From Hippasteria phrygiana (Eukaryota > Echinodermata > Asteroidea > Valvatida > Goniasteridae), in assembly GCA_037893225.1 (NCBI GenBank), contig JAZGUH010000932.1:310001-374000 (forward strand): a stretch of 64,000 bases of DNA, given 5' to 3'. Below are positions 10,900-22,577 of this stretch, in pieces. The stretch's first letter is position 1; each line of letters opens with the position of its first letter. The translations under genes and the position numbers were made by a program. Below the pieces are notes generated by a model. That model was not told the origin of the DNA, did not search any database, and saw only the letters and a program-made list of their open reading frames with translations.

Positions 10900-12200
10900 C
10901 GTGGCCAAGACCAGAGACGAGTTTTGAAACTCCCGCTCTCTGGGAAAGACATAAATAATTGGCCCCCGGACGTTTGGTGTATTGACAGTGCCACAAAACT
11001 AACCCGCTGACTGACACTCTGCAGAAACAGTGGCCATAAACCGACTCCCAAGAAGCGTTCTCAACAGATAAGAAATGATTAATAACCACGCTCTGGGTGA
11101 GTCGATTGTACAGCCACACGGCTGGCATACCAACCAGCGGAATTACATAGATACACAAAAACAGTTTCTGCAGACCAGTCACCAATATAAAATTATTAAA
11201 TAGGAGAGCACCACCAACAGGGTCGTTCATCCTCCAACTTCACCAATGTTTTATGGTGGTTGTTTTAGAAAAAACAAGGAAGAATGAGGATCGGCTTTGT
11301 TGATGATGACTTTACAAACCCTTCCCTCCCCCCCCCCCCCCCCCCCTCCCCCAGATAAGTTCGGACTCGCTGCGGCTACTTCTTAGAATGATCCATCAAG
11401 GAATCAACTTATTGTTCTTCTAACGTAGCCAGCACATACCGGGACTGTCATCTTGCAGAAATAGTGGCTAAAACTGACTCCCTCGAAGCGTATTCCATTT
11501 TTTTTAAAGAAAAGAAATTACGCTTTGGGTGGGTCAGTCACACATCCACACGGCTGGCATACCCACCAACCTATTCGTTAATATACAAAAACAATTTCTG
11601 CAAGACCAGTCACTTACGTAAAAACCGATAATAAGACCTTGCTCAACAGAATCTTTCTTCATCCAACCTTTCCCACAAAAGAAAAAGAATGGAAAGAGAG
11701 ATGTTGTTGATGCCTTTACAAATCCTCCCCCCCCCCCCCCTTCTCCCAGATAAGTTCGGACTCGCTGCGGCTACTTCTTGGAATGATCCATCAAAGAATC
11801 CACTGATTATTCTTCTAACGTAGCTAGCACATACCAGGACTGTCATCTTGCAGAAATAGTGGCTAAAACTGACTCCCTCGAAGCGTATTCCACTTTTTTT
11901 AAAAAGGAAAGAAATTACGCTTTGGGTGGGTCAGTCACACACCCACACGGCTGGCATACCCACCAACCTATTCGTATATACAAAAACATTTTCTGCAAGA
12001 CCAGTCACTTACGTAAAAACCGATAATGAGACCTTGCTCAACAGAATCTTTCTTCCTCCAACCTTTCCCACAAATAAAAAAAGAATGGAAAGAGAGATTT
12101 TGTTGATGCCTTTAACAACCCTCACCCTCCCTAACCCCTAAACGAACATTGACTCACTGCGGCTATTTCCTGAGATGATCAAAAAAATAAGATAAACTGA
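10900..12200. repeat. Three tandem units of about 390-435 bp downstream of the RT
   Basis: The marker CAGAAAYAGTGGCYAWAAC recurs near 11023, 11457 and 11851. Units also share GGCTGGCATACC, TTTCTGCA(A)GACCAGTCAC and AACAGAATCTTTCTTC blocks. Units 2 and 3 are much closer to each other than to unit 1. Poly-C runs (11327-11347, 11731-11742) lie at similar points in units 1 and 2. No coding potential. Confidence 0.8.
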
Positions 12201-13013
12201 TCACTCTTTGAATTTTGCCTGCACACACCGGTTCTTTCTTTCTTGCTATTCTCAAAATTTTAAAAAGCACTTCATCTTGTAAAGAGCAAAAAGTTCAACC
12301 AAAATGAACAATCGGTTAACCAAGGCCCTGAAACAAAAGTTCCATCACATTGACTCAAAATCGTAACACATAGTCTGCATGTATGATTACGCCCCCTCCC
12401 AATAAACACAACATTACCGCATCTTTGAATGAGAGGTCGGGATGACCATGATACTCTAAAATAACCATTCCATTCACCAGTTGCCAGAGATATTACAGTT
12501 TTTACATTTTTCAAGATGGCGGACAGCGGCCATCTTGGATTTAGAGGTCACGATGGTCCCGAAACTCTACAATAACCATTCCATTGGATTTGTAATGCCA
12601 TAATTCATGGAAAATGACACCTTATTCATCCTTCTAGCCTATCTGGTGCCAGAGATATTACATTTTATAATTTTTAAGATGGCGGACAGTGGCCATCTTG
12701 GATTTAGAGGTCAAGATGATACCGTGGCTCTACAATAACCATTCCAGTGGATTTGTAATGCCATAATTTGTGGAAAATGACATCTCATTTGTCCTTTTAG
12801 CTCATCTGGTGCCAGAGATATTACATTTTGTGTTTTTCTAGATGGCGGAAAGCGGCCATTTTGAATATTGCGCTCTAGCCGATTTTCCCATCATTTTCCA
12901 GAGGTACATAGGAGCTAATTTTCCTCTAAAATGCTTCCGGTTGCCAAATCCATCAAGAAAAAAAGGTAGGAACAAAATGGTCACGGATTCCAAGAAAATG
13001 ACTCTACTATCAG

Positions 13014-13850
13014 GAAGTTTGTGATGCTATCATTGACCACACAGCGATCAACCGCAAGCATGAAGCGTCTTGCTACCAGCAATGTTTCACCTTTAAACAC
13101 ATCAATGGAAAAGAAAGTGAACATAGTTTGCAAAACCTCTTTATGAACAGAATGTAATTGACATGCAATTGATTCGTATGACATGCTATTTAAACAAAGC
13201 TGATGATGAATTGCATCAGTGATACAAAAACCAGATAAGTAATCTATCCAGTATCATTCATATTTTCTTATGCGCAGGTGCTTCCCCCACCCCTCCACCC
13301 CTCTAGGCTCTGTATAGCCTACAGAGCATGACAGAGCCTAGAAATTATTATCTTGATGGCTGATGATCTACATGTTATTTACAAACAGAAAAATAGAACA
13401 GTTAAAAGTTACCTCAAACATTTTGCACGAAACCACTCATCACCACGTCTGTGTCATAAGTACATACACAGAGCATGCAGTCGCGTATATAGGCGCGCTA
13501 CATCGTGTCAGTCAATGTAAAAACGTTTAACTGGTACACGTTTCGATGTGCAAGTCGTTTTGAAATTCGGTGTACGTGAAGTACATGTACCAAGAACACT
13601 GCCGCGCACCATGTAGTATTTGCGCGCGGTGATTTAGGCGAGCTGCCAACTTTCAGTAAACTTGGACCAATGTCACGTATCGAACCGTTATTTTGCGAGA
13701 TTTTGTTTTCATATCACTTTGAGGCGCTAGGATCTAGAGGACCTCAATGTTCGATACATACGCGAGACTTGTACAGTCTATGGCGGGAAATCGGAAAGAA
13801 CTGACCCATAAAGCTGCTAAATGTACATACTAGAGTGGGCAGCGGAACGG
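13014..13850. other. No gene seen
   Basis: Mixed-composition sequence with several CG-containing words around 13490-13640. No ORF over 70 codons and no recognised repeat. Confidence 0.4.
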
Positions 13851-14300
13851 GGGCCGGGGAGGGGGGGGGGGGGGGGGTTCCCCCAGCAGCGTAGCCAGGG
13901 CTGTCTCCATGGGGGCGAGTTTGGGAGGGGGGGCTGCATGGTTGTTACAGTGGGGGGGGGGGGGGAGGGGGCGCTCACAGTGTTTTTTCTTTATAATACT
14001 ATTATTTTCTGCGTTTGCGAAATTTGCAGTGGCGGGGGGAGACTGGGGGAGACGATTTTTGTATGGGGGCGCAATCCGCCAAGGCCCCTCCCCCTTAGCT
14101 ACGCCGGGTCCCCCCCCCCCCCCTTTGAAAAGATAACTACCCCCCCCCCCCCCACCCCTCAACTTTCCATACAAGCTTGAGGCCCTCAAATTGACTGGGG
14201 AGATAATAATGTGACCTTTTCCTGAGTATAGTTTTTAATACAGGTGTAATGGTGCCACCAACGTCATAAGAGTCCAAGACCCCCCCCCCCCCCAACTTTG
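13851..14300. repeat. Cluster of poly(G)/poly(C) tracts
   Basis: Runs of 9-17 G (13860-13877, 13951-13963) are followed by runs of 10-15 C (14110-14123, 14139-14153, 14281-14293). Purine/pyrimidine mirror-like organisation in a 450-bp stretch. ORFs of about 119 codons on both strands are artefacts of the Gly/Pro codons. Confidence 0.8.
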
Positions 14301-14344
14301 TCTTTGCCATCATAACATAACAAGTAGCCTATCGTCGCGTCATA

Positions 14345-14575
14345 AAAACACCAACTAAATTACTGTTGCCGTAACAGTAATTCACCGTTGACTCAACAAT
14401 GCATTAACTTATCGTTGAATAAAAACAGTATGTTACTGTTACATGCGTTTACAACGTTACTGTAGTACAAATACAGTGAACCACGGTAGTACCGGCTTTC
14501 AAACAGTATTTTACTTTAAAGGTTAATTACAGTAGCGATAGTGTAAATAAAACAGTAAATAGAACTAGAGATGTG
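14345..14575. repeat. Second ACTGTAA-type subterminal array
   Basis: TTACTGTTGCCGTAACAGTAA, ACAGTATGTTACTGTTAC and similar words match the arrays just inside both ends of the 22.8-kb element. With 27190-27275 this probably once formed the right subterminal region, later separated by the insertion of the sequence between 14575 and about 27185. Confidence 0.6.
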
Positions 14576-14724
14576 TCTGTCACTAGACAGAACACATGGC
14601 TTTTCCGGGGTTTTCCAATTATCACCAAAATCTACCTTGTAAAGTTAAAATGAAAGTTAATTCATCATGTTGTTTAACGAGATTTTGCAATTATAACAAA
14701 ATATAATTAATTTTTTTTAAAATA

Positions 14725-15700
14725 GAGATGACGTCATGATGACGTCACCTCGGATTTGGCATGCTTGTGGCACTACCTATCCACCAATTTTCATGATGAT
14801 CGGACCTACCCTCTTGTTTTTCAAAATAACATTTTTTATGACGTCATCATGACGGCACACATTTTTCACATTATATGAAAGAATATAAGAGCTAACAAAC
14901 ATAATAGAAAAAGAATTTTAAATTCAGCATGTTCTGTTGATGAGATATGGCTTCAAAGGTCAAAAAGCAACGACATTAATATAAAATCGTAGGATGACGT
15001 CATCATGACATCATGGCCAGCTAGATAAACTTGATATCAAGTTTGAACTCAATCAGACCAACGGTTCTCTACATATATACCCTTCAAAAATGCACCTTTA
15101 AGATGACGTCACGTGACCCGTGATGACGTCATCACAATGTTACTTGTCAAAACAATTACTGCAACGTGGTATTGGCCTGTCAAGATTGGAGGCAATCTGA
15201 TCAAATGTTGAGAGTACAATGAAATTTGAAACATTTAAAAATTCGTAGAAAATCAGCCTATGATGTCATCATGACATCACTTCCGATTCTACATATTAGT
15301 GGCACTATCTACCTACCCACCAATTTTTATGACGATCTGACATACCCTTATGTTTCAAAAAGCACATTTTTGATGACGTCATGATGACGTCACACATTTT
15401 TCACATTTATGTGAAAGAATATAGGAGCTAACAAAGCTATTACAAAAATAATTTTGAATTTAGCATGTTCTGTTGATGAGATATGGCTTTCAGAAACTTT
15501 AAAGTTAAACTTGAAAATTACTATAAAATCGTATGATGACGTCATCATGACGTCACCTCCATTTTAATCTATGACACGATCTGGTCTACCATGCAACATA
15601 CCTCATTTGAACGCAATCGGACCTACGGTTTTTTTAATTCTCTAGATATGGGCCCTTCAAAAATGCACCTGTAAGATGACGTCATCATGACGTCACACTT
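14725..15700. repeat. Array of TGACGTCA palindromes in about 540-bp duplicated units
   Basis: Twelve exact TGACGTCA octamers, most as GATGACGTCATCATGACGTCAC doublets, plus several one-base variants. The surrounding text is duplicated: TTTTCACAT...GAAAGAATATA(A/G)GAGCTAACAAA and GCATGTTCTGTTGATGAGATATGGCTT occur near 14868 and 15400. The octamer is the consensus CREB/ATF site; regulatory action here is only a possibility. Confidence 0.8.
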
Positions 15701-15830
15701 CGGCGCACAATTTCATATTGGGGTCTATGCTTATATTAATTTTGATTAAGATCAGAGATTGTTTAATGGCCCAAAGTGCCGCCGACAAAATTCATGTACA
15801 AAGTCTATGGGATTTGGGATAGAACTAAAA

Positions 15831-15856
15831 GAAGAAGAAGAAGAAGAAGAAGAAGA
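15831..15856. repeat. (GAA)n microsatellite
   Basis: Eight or nine uninterrupted GAA units, (TTC)n on the minus strand, which is the sense strand of the neighbouring LINEs. Confidence 0.9.
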
Positions 15857-16110
15857 CTTTGACTTTTCAAAATATAACTTTATTTCAATTGAAACAAGTA
15901 CAATAATTAAGCAAAGTATATACAATGTAAATAATATACAAATAAAAGGATTATAAACGGAAAGTCGTACAAATGTTGTATGGTTAACTAAGGAAGAAGA
16001 ATATTTCAAAGAGAAAATCATTACATAACAAATTTAACTTTCGTCACACAATCCACAAGGGAAACTGACTAGGTAAATTTGAATACATTTTCAAAGTGAA
16101 CAAAGAAACT

Positions 16111-16182
16111 GGCAGGAGCGGGATTCGAACCTGCGACCTCCGGGTTACCGTACCGGCGCTCTACCAACTGAGCTATCTTGCC
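16111..16182 (-). tRNA. tRNA-like SINE head, copy 1 (pseudo-tRNA)
   Basis: 72 nt with A box (TAGCTCAGTTGGTAGAGC) and B box (GGTTCGAATCC). The acceptor stem GGCAAGA pairs with the 3' side only with mismatches and the anticodon arm is irregular, so it is SINE-derived rather than a working tRNA. Confidence 0.6.
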
Positions 16183-16423
16183 CTATGTTGGCGGTCTCCC
16201 AAATTGTCAATATCTTTGTTCGAGTGGGCGCTAGTCAGAAGTCATAAACCCAGAATGCCGTGTAGCCAGGGATCACACCCAATTTTACGATACAACTTGG
16301 GAAGCGACATTGTGGAGATCACTCAATGAGGATACGACTTTTTATCTTATAATTCGTCACACAATCCACAAGGGAAACTGACTAGGTAAATTTGAATACA
16401 TTTTCAAAGTGAACAAAGAAACT

Positions 16424-16495
16424 GGCACGAGCGGGATTCGAACCTGCGACCTCCGGGTTACCGTACCGGCGCTCTACCAACTGAGCTATCTTGCC
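16424..16495 (-). tRNA. tRNA-like SINE head, copy 2 (pseudo-tRNA)
   Basis: Nearly identical to copy 1, same orientation, with GGCACGAGCGG in place of GGCAGGAGCGG on the plus strand. Pol III A and B boxes intact. Confidence 0.6.
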
Positions 16496-16616
16496 CTATG
16501 TTGGCGGTCTCCCAAATTGGGTGTGATCCCTGGCTACACGGCATTCTGGGTTTATGACTTCTGACTAGCGCCCACTCGAACAAAGATACTGACAATTTGG
16601 GAGACCGCCAACATAG

Positions 16617-16688
16617 GGCAAGATAGCTCAGTTGGTAGAGCGCCGGTACGGTAACCCGGAGGTCGCAGGTTCGAATCCCGCTCGTGCC
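16617..16688 (+). tRNA. tRNA-like SINE head, copy 3 (pseudo-tRNA)
   Basis: Inverted relative to copies 1 and 2 and identical in sequence to copy 2. Intact A and B boxes; mismatched acceptor stem. Confidence 0.6.
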
Positions 16689-16712
16689 AGTTTCTTTGTT
16701 CACTTTGAAAAT

Positions 16713-17269
16713 TTAACTTTCATTACCTTATAAATAATTCACAAAGTAAACCAACACTTTTCAAAATTTGAAAACATTAGAAACACAAAATTAAATTATT
16801 TATGCAAGGGAGCAAAGGAAAGGAGAAAAAGGGGGATCCTGTACGGCCGGGGAAACAACTCGATTTTGGCTGACCCCGCCGAGGATCCCCCGGGGGGGAG
16901 CCACCAGAAAACTGGGTGTGGGCCATTGGCCCACTCTGGCGGCTCCCAAAGGGAAAGGCGAAAGAAAGGAAAGAGAGAGAAAGGGGTAGGGTCCTGGATG
17001 GACCCTGGGAGGAGGGGGGGGGGGGGTGGACCGAGAGGGATCAGAGAGGTGAGGAGGGGGGTGGAACAACCATGTCACAATTATATAAAATTGGGGACAT
17101 AAATTGTTGATGGTAAAGGGAGGACAAAAAGTGGAGAAAGGAGAATTGGGGCAAGGGCCAGCCCGAGCCCCAGTGGCAGAGCCGTAACACGTCACGCCTA
17201 CGCTGAGGCGGACAGCTATCCGAGACTCCGGCTAGCGACCCCACCCCGCCAAGAAATAAACCTATTTGT
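16713..17269 (-). other. Probable 3' region of the LINE, with purine/pyrimidine-rich tracts
   Basis: On the minus strand this follows the LINE ORF2 stop. A run of G (17013-17026) and GA-rich plus-strand text dominate. No poly(A) tail or clean 3' end was recognised, so where the LINE ends is uncertain (between 17270 and the SINE cluster). Confidence 0.35.
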
Positions 17270-20200
17270 TTAAAAGAACCATGTCAAAACGTTATTATTA
17301 CAGACTAGGAGGGAATTATTTATACACCATTTATCACAGAAAGCATTGACGTTATCCGACATTTTATAAGTGAAATCAAGGAGAATTTTATTTCTAAGGC
17401 GGTGCTGCCATATAATAAGGGGTTCAACGAACCGGGAGGTACGATATAGGAAATATATGATATTTTTGCAGCTGATGATGAGGAAGTTCGCTGGACGAAC
17501 CGCCTCCTTTTTGCGTCCCTTAGCGTGCGGAATCAGCGCCCAATAGACGTCAAAGTTGAGTTGTAGAGACGGAAGTAGACGATGGAGCAGTGAGTGAAGC
17601 AGATTGAGAACAGGTTGTATAGCAGGACAGGTGATGAAGAGATGATGGATCGAGCCCTTCTCTCCGCACCATCCGCAGGTAGAAGATATGTCAGGGTTGA
17701 GATGATGTAGGACGGAGAGGGAGGGCAGAAAGTTGTTAAACAACTTAAACTGAACGTCGCCCTCTTTCTTGGAGGTAGGAAGTTTGTAAATGTTTCGCCA
17801 TTGAAGTTGGGTGGAGGAACTGAGGAAGCCCAGTTTGTGCCAGTAAGAGGAGGAGAAGCTTGAATGATGGTTGATCTCCTCGTTGAATATGGCATACATA
17901 AATGTGGATGGTGCGGAGAGTCCATTTTCGTAGGAAGGTAAGTTGAAACCGACTGGACAGTCCGGCAGAATGGAGATGTTTTGAAGATCGGAAAGTGGTA
18001 GAATGCATCCTTCCTCAGAGAGCAGATTAGGATATTGAAGGATGAGCGTGGAGAGTAGGCGTTTGATGTCCAGATTCATAAGGCGTAGAGAAGGAGGTCG
18101 GGGTCCTTGAAACGAAGTGACGAGGGTGCAGGCATCGATCCATCGGCCGGTGGTGGGATCCAGAAGATGGCGGACGAGTTTGACTCCACACGCCGCGAGA
18201 CGCACGGGAGGGGTTCCCTTACCATCAGCTGCATCGCTCAGAATAGAGCAATTTAAGGGCAAATTGTAGACATGGTTGTTAGAATCGGGTTGTGTTTCGA
18301 CTCGAGCTCCGGACGCCGTCCAAGCACGCAAGAGATCACTATGAAACACGGGGATGCTAATATGAAATTTTGGGTCTGTTTGGAGGTGAAAAAGATGAAA
18401 GTCAAAACCGAGTTTGCGATATTGCCTGAAAAAATGGCCGATCAGAAAGTAGGCGGGATGGGAGTGCAGTCCGAGGAATCGTTGGACAGTGGCGAGTCTA
18501 AAAGTGAAAATGCGTGCTTAGAGGCATGCAAGACCAAGTCCTCCTTTGTCGGGATGTTTATACAGAGTTTCTTTTGTGATGTAGTGCCTTTTGTTGGACC
18601 AGACGAAGTCGACAAGGGCATTCTGGAGTTCACTTAGGACATTGGCAGGAGGGGAAAGAACGGCAAGGGTATGAAAATTTTTGGAGGCGGCCAGTTGATT
18701 GGCAATTAAAGTTTTGCCTTTGAAAGAGAGGGCGTAAAATAGGCGAGACCAGGAGGACAACGTTTTATTTAGTTTATTTTTGCATTTTTTCCAATTCTGT
18801 TGGACATATTTGTTCGAATTTCCTAAGTGAACTCCGAGGAAGGGGAGACCTTCACTGTTCCAGGAAAAATGAAGAGGCTTGTCGCTTCGCCTGGTCCAAG
18901 AACCGGCCCAGAGACCCTGGGACTTCTGAGTGTTTAAACATGCAGCAGAGGATTTTGCGAAGAGGCCGTAGGCCTCTTCGACTGCTTGGAAACCCGGATC
19001 GGAGGTGACAAATACGGAAATGTCGTCTGCGTACGCCGATACAGCGCACGAGAAATCCGTGTCGGGAATATGAAAGGCCTGATCGGCCAGATTATTTCTG
19101 AGGTGATTTAACAGAGGTTCTATAGCAATAGAGTACAGCAGCCCCGAGAGCGGGCATCCCTGACGTATCCCCTTCTCAAATGAGAAGGGGGCCGTCAGTG
19201 AGCCACACACTTTGACTAGGCTCTCGGCGCCGCCGTACAATATTTGAAGATAGGAGATGAAATTTTTGCCAAAGCCCATCGCTCTCATGGTGTCGAAGAG
19301 ATAGCCGTGATCAACGTTGTCAAAAGCTTTGTTTTTATCCAAGTTGATCACGGCGAGGGGGGTGTCATAAAAATTGGAGTAAGAAATGATGTCGCGGATA
19401 AGATTGATGTTGTCGTAAATGGACCGACCAGGGACACAGTAGCTTTGGTCTTCGCCAACGACGCTACCAATGCACTGCCTCAGTCTGTTTGCAAGCAACT
19501 TGGCAAAGATTTTGTAATCGGTGTTGAGAAGGGAGACCTAGCGCCAATTGGCAATGTCGGCCAGGTCCCCCTTCTTGGGAAGCAGGGTGATGGCTGCTTT
19601 CCGTAGGGAATGGGGTAAAGAGCCAGATTGGATGGAAGATTCGAGGACAGATAAAAAGTCATTGTTTAGAAGGGGCCAGAAGGACTGAAACAATTCTGAA
19701 GAGAGGCCGTCCAGGCCAGGCGTTTTATCTTTGCCAAGTTGCTTGACAGCGAGCTCGAGTTCCTCAATAGACAGAGGACGATCAAGGTCCTCTGAATCTT
19801 CAGAGTCGAGCTCGCCGACATCTTGTAATAGTTGATTGAGGGCGCTCTTGTCAGTGGGGACTCGGCTGTAGAGATTTTTGTAAAAGTCACGAACGTGCGT
19901 ATTAATTTCAGAAGGATTGTCGGAAATAGCTCCAGAGGGAAGACGGATGTGAGAAATATTTTTAGATAGAGAATTTGATTTTTCCAGATTGAAGAAATAG
20001 GCAAGGCACGAGTCAGTCACGTTGAGATGTTTAAAACGAGATCTGACAAGAGCGCCCTGAGCTTCAGTTTTGAAGAGAAAATTTAAATGGATTCTTTGTT
20101 TAATAAGGGTGGCCCTAGTTTGGGGTGTTAAGTCTGGCGCAGACTGAATCTCATCGATTTTACGGTTTATTTCCAAAAGGGCTTGACGTTTTTCTTGCGC

Positions 20201-20419
20201 TAATTTGGAGCTGTACATTTGGGTGAGGGATTTAATGTGCAACTTTCCGAAATCCCACCAAGCGGCGAGATTCGGAAAGTTGCACTTGTCCTCTCTCCAT
20301 TGTATCCAGAATTGAATAATAATATCGCGGTAGCTGTTATCTCCGAGGAGCGAGTTGTTGAAATGCCAATAGGCGCTGCTCCTCGGAGTATGCGAAGGGA
20401 TTTTAATTGTTAAATGAAA

Positions 20420-21795
20420 CATGCTTCTCAAAACAGACCGCATCGCATTTTATTTCATAAATAAATTCATTTATATGTATTAAATGTGAATTAATAGCCA
20501 AACTGGTTCAAGTGAAGTTTTAGTGTGATTATTTGCCTCTCAAAAATTGACCCCCCTCTTTTTTAATTTGTTGAGACTCAAATTGAGGGCGCTGTTCGTG
20601 ACGTAGACCGAGGCACCGAAATTCATGGATCGACTCGATAGTCTGGACCCGGCCCGTATACACACACTAGGTCTACACGTGCAATTTCGTAAGTTGCAAC
20701 AACTAACATCGAACTTACCCCGATTTTCTCCCTTTTAGCGAAGGCTCCTCGGGGAATGGGCCGTTTAACTGCATTTGCCTATATCTTACTCACATCTGGG
20801 AACTTTGTTGGGATGGCAGTGGACTTGAGCATATTTTTAATGGTCATCCCAAAGGATTTGAAAATACCAGTATCGAAACACGACGGCTCAAAGTGGTCGC
20901 TACATAACGCTGCTGGGGCCGGACCACTACGCTCTTGTCACCTTCACTTTCGCCGTCCAAATTCTCCGATATTTCGCATCAGTTGGAAATAAATGAAGGC
21001 TTACTCCATCCGTCGTTGTTTTGCTGCACCCAGCAGCCACACACCTTGTCGGCATGGCCGAAAAACACTATATTTTGCTTAGATTTTGGACGAAGAATTT
21101 TCGCCGTACAATGTACACACAATGCATACCCGTGATGAATGGGTAATGTGCCTCGATCTACGTCACACACTTATGTTAATGAGGGTCCCACTCAGGGTGC
21201 GGAGCAGCTTGGACAAACATTTTCAAAAATTGTTTTCTCATATGTGACCCGCTCTGGAAAAAGGTATATTATGTCGCAAAATATGAAAAATGAGTTCCAT
21301 GCATGTTTAGAAAGCCCGCAACGTAAGCTTTCATTTGGTACATAACAGAGCTCCAAAGCCCTTTCCGTTCTGGATATATCGCGTTTTTGCATATTAATTA
21401 GTTCTATGGAGTTCAAATGATACAACAGAGAAAACAGGCTTTAAAAAAGCTAGTTCCAATACAATGCAATGGAACAATGCACTCTAAAAAGGTTATTTGT
21501 TCACTTTATTCACTGAAATCAACATTGTTGTGCACCAAACCTGAAACTTTAGATATTTAAGATGTCATTAAAGACAAAAACAAAAAATAAATTTTTAGGA
21601 AAAATGTTACCCTCTCAAAGTTGAAAGGGCCATTACACCTAAATGCATAGCGCGACTTATATCACCTTTTTCTGGAGCGGGTCACATATTTAATCTGGGA
21701 AATAATTGTCTCTGGACACAAAATATCATTGTCAAAATAATACTTTATTGTTTTAAGCAGGAATAATGCAATACTTGTATAAATCCTAAATCATG
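20420..21795. other. Insertion interrupting the LINE endonuclease-RT linker
   Basis: The LINE frame stops after SLSDHCAVTLKE at about 21795 and resumes near 20420 upstream of YWHFNNSLLGD; the sister copy has these segments adjacent. The 1.4 kb between contains a 442-bp MITE (21244-21685) and otherwise unrecognised sequence. Confidence 0.6.
21244..21685. mobile_element. 442-bp MITE, copy A, 4-bp target duplication
   Basis: The left end GTGACCCGCTCTGGAAAAAG and the inverted right end GTGACCCGCTCCAGAAAAAG match over about 20 bp and continue imperfectly (TATATTATGTCGC / TGATATAAGTCGC). ATAT flanks both sides (21240-21243, 21686-21689). No ORF. A nearly identical copy is at 27555-27995. Confidence 0.9.
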
Positions 21796-22577
21796 TTTCC
21801 TTTAAGGTGACTGCACAGTGGTCTGAAAGGGAGCGCGGAAGAATAGAGCAGGAGTAAATGGAAGAAAGAATACTAGGTGACACATAAAAACGATCCAACC
21901 TGGCTTTGGAAACCCCGCATAGTTTAGCGGGGTTATTCCTCAGCCAGGTGAATTTTTGTTCGAGGGGATTCATTCTGCGCCAGGCGTCACAAAGAGACAA
22001 TGCATTGACAGCGTCCCCAAGAGCCATGGCAACTTTGGGTCTGTGCTCGATCGGCATACACAGACGATCAATAGCCGGGTTTTCGGTACAATTAAGTCAC
22101 CTCCGATCACAATGACACCGTCACCGCAGCCAGAACAGTGGTCCAGTAATTGATTGATTGCAAGTAAAGCGTTTTTATCGAGCTGAGGGATGAGGGTATT
22201 ATAAATATGATAAATGATATTATTGAATTTAATTTTGAAATAAATAATATGTCCATCGTAGATGGTACAGGAAGAAATAATATCAATATTGTTGTTGTTT
22301 TTAACAAGAGTGGTAACTCCCGAGCCTTTGGGCCCAGGAGAGCAGAAAGGGGTGTAGGACCACATGTTCCAGCAAGGGCTGTTTTCGTTTAAATTATAGG
22401 TTTCTTGTAAACAAACTGGGTCGGGGTTAGAGGCAATTTGATCAATATATATTTGAAAAAAAAAAATATTTTGGATAGGTGAGGAACAGCCCCCGGTGTT
22501 GAGAGTCATCAGTGACAGTGTCATTGCTAGAGTGAGGAAATGGCTACAAATATCCATAAATTAAAGCAGAAAAAAAC

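Larger units (their letters stand above)
8068..13013 (+). mobile_element. Penelope-like element region bounded by about 390-bp inverted repeats
   Basis: The left arm (8068-8463) begins ATAGTAGAGTCATTTTC. The right arm (about 12608-13013) ends with its reverse complement GAAAATGACTCTACTAT. Both arms contain sub-repeats of about 175-190 bp built on AATATCTCTGGCACCAGAT and CCATCTTGAAAAACA; the right side has one extra unit (from about 12480). Between them lie a reverse transcriptase pseudogene and an array of about 400-bp tandem repeats. Penelope-like elements are known to carry repeated or inverted terminal segments (pLTRs), so arms plus RT as one unit is reasonable, but the outer limits are inferred. 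Confidence 0.65.
16043..16712. repeat. Fold-back cluster of three copies of one tRNA-derived SINE
   Basis: Copies 1 (about 16043-16207) and 2 (about 16354-16518) are direct repeats sharing CGTCACACAATCCACAAGGG and the tRNA-like core. Copy 3 (about 16595-16712) is inverted. The block 16207-16284 (CAATATCTTTGTTCGAGTGG...) recurs as its reverse complement at 16517-16590, so the whole 650 bp folds on itself. The SINE body is short: TTTGGGAGACCGCCAACATAG upstream and CAGTTTCTTTGTTCACTTTG downstream of the core. Confidence 0.85.
17270..22524 (-). pseudogene. Tx1/L1-like LINE copy 2, ORF2 (endonuclease-RT)
   Basis: Starts at ATG 22524. The APE-type endonuclease begins MTLSLMTLNTGGC, with LQETYNL and the C-terminal SLSDHCAV (to 21791). 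After a 1.4-kb interruption (about 20420-21795) the frame resumes: KTPGLDGLSSELFQ and the finger region (20443-19538), then the RT core (19498-18518) with LDKNKAFDNVDH, GIRQGCPLSGLLYS and the catalytic YADD. The C-terminal part (18349-17270) has a Cys/His motif CGWCGEKGSIHHLFITCP typical of this clade. Frame changes separate the pieces, so the copy is dead. Family role: nicks target DNA and reverse-transcribes its own RNA. Assignment to Tx1-like rests on the ORF1 zinc knuckle and the C-terminal CCHC-like motif. Confidence 0.85.

Noticed and set aside
13821..14189. 119-codon ORFs on both strands
   Set aside because: Gly/Pro runs created by poly(G)/poly(C) tracts; no protein-like composition.
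16617..16688. Functional tRNA gene
   Set aside because: Mismatched acceptor and irregular anticodon arm, embedded in a repeated SINE with three other copies in the window.
16096..16703. Two ORFs of 77-81 codons with the same sequence
   Set aside because: They translate the tRNA-like SINE; no gene.
18272..19606. Plus-strand ORFs of 120 codons
   Set aside because: Antisense shadows of the LINE reverse transcriptase.
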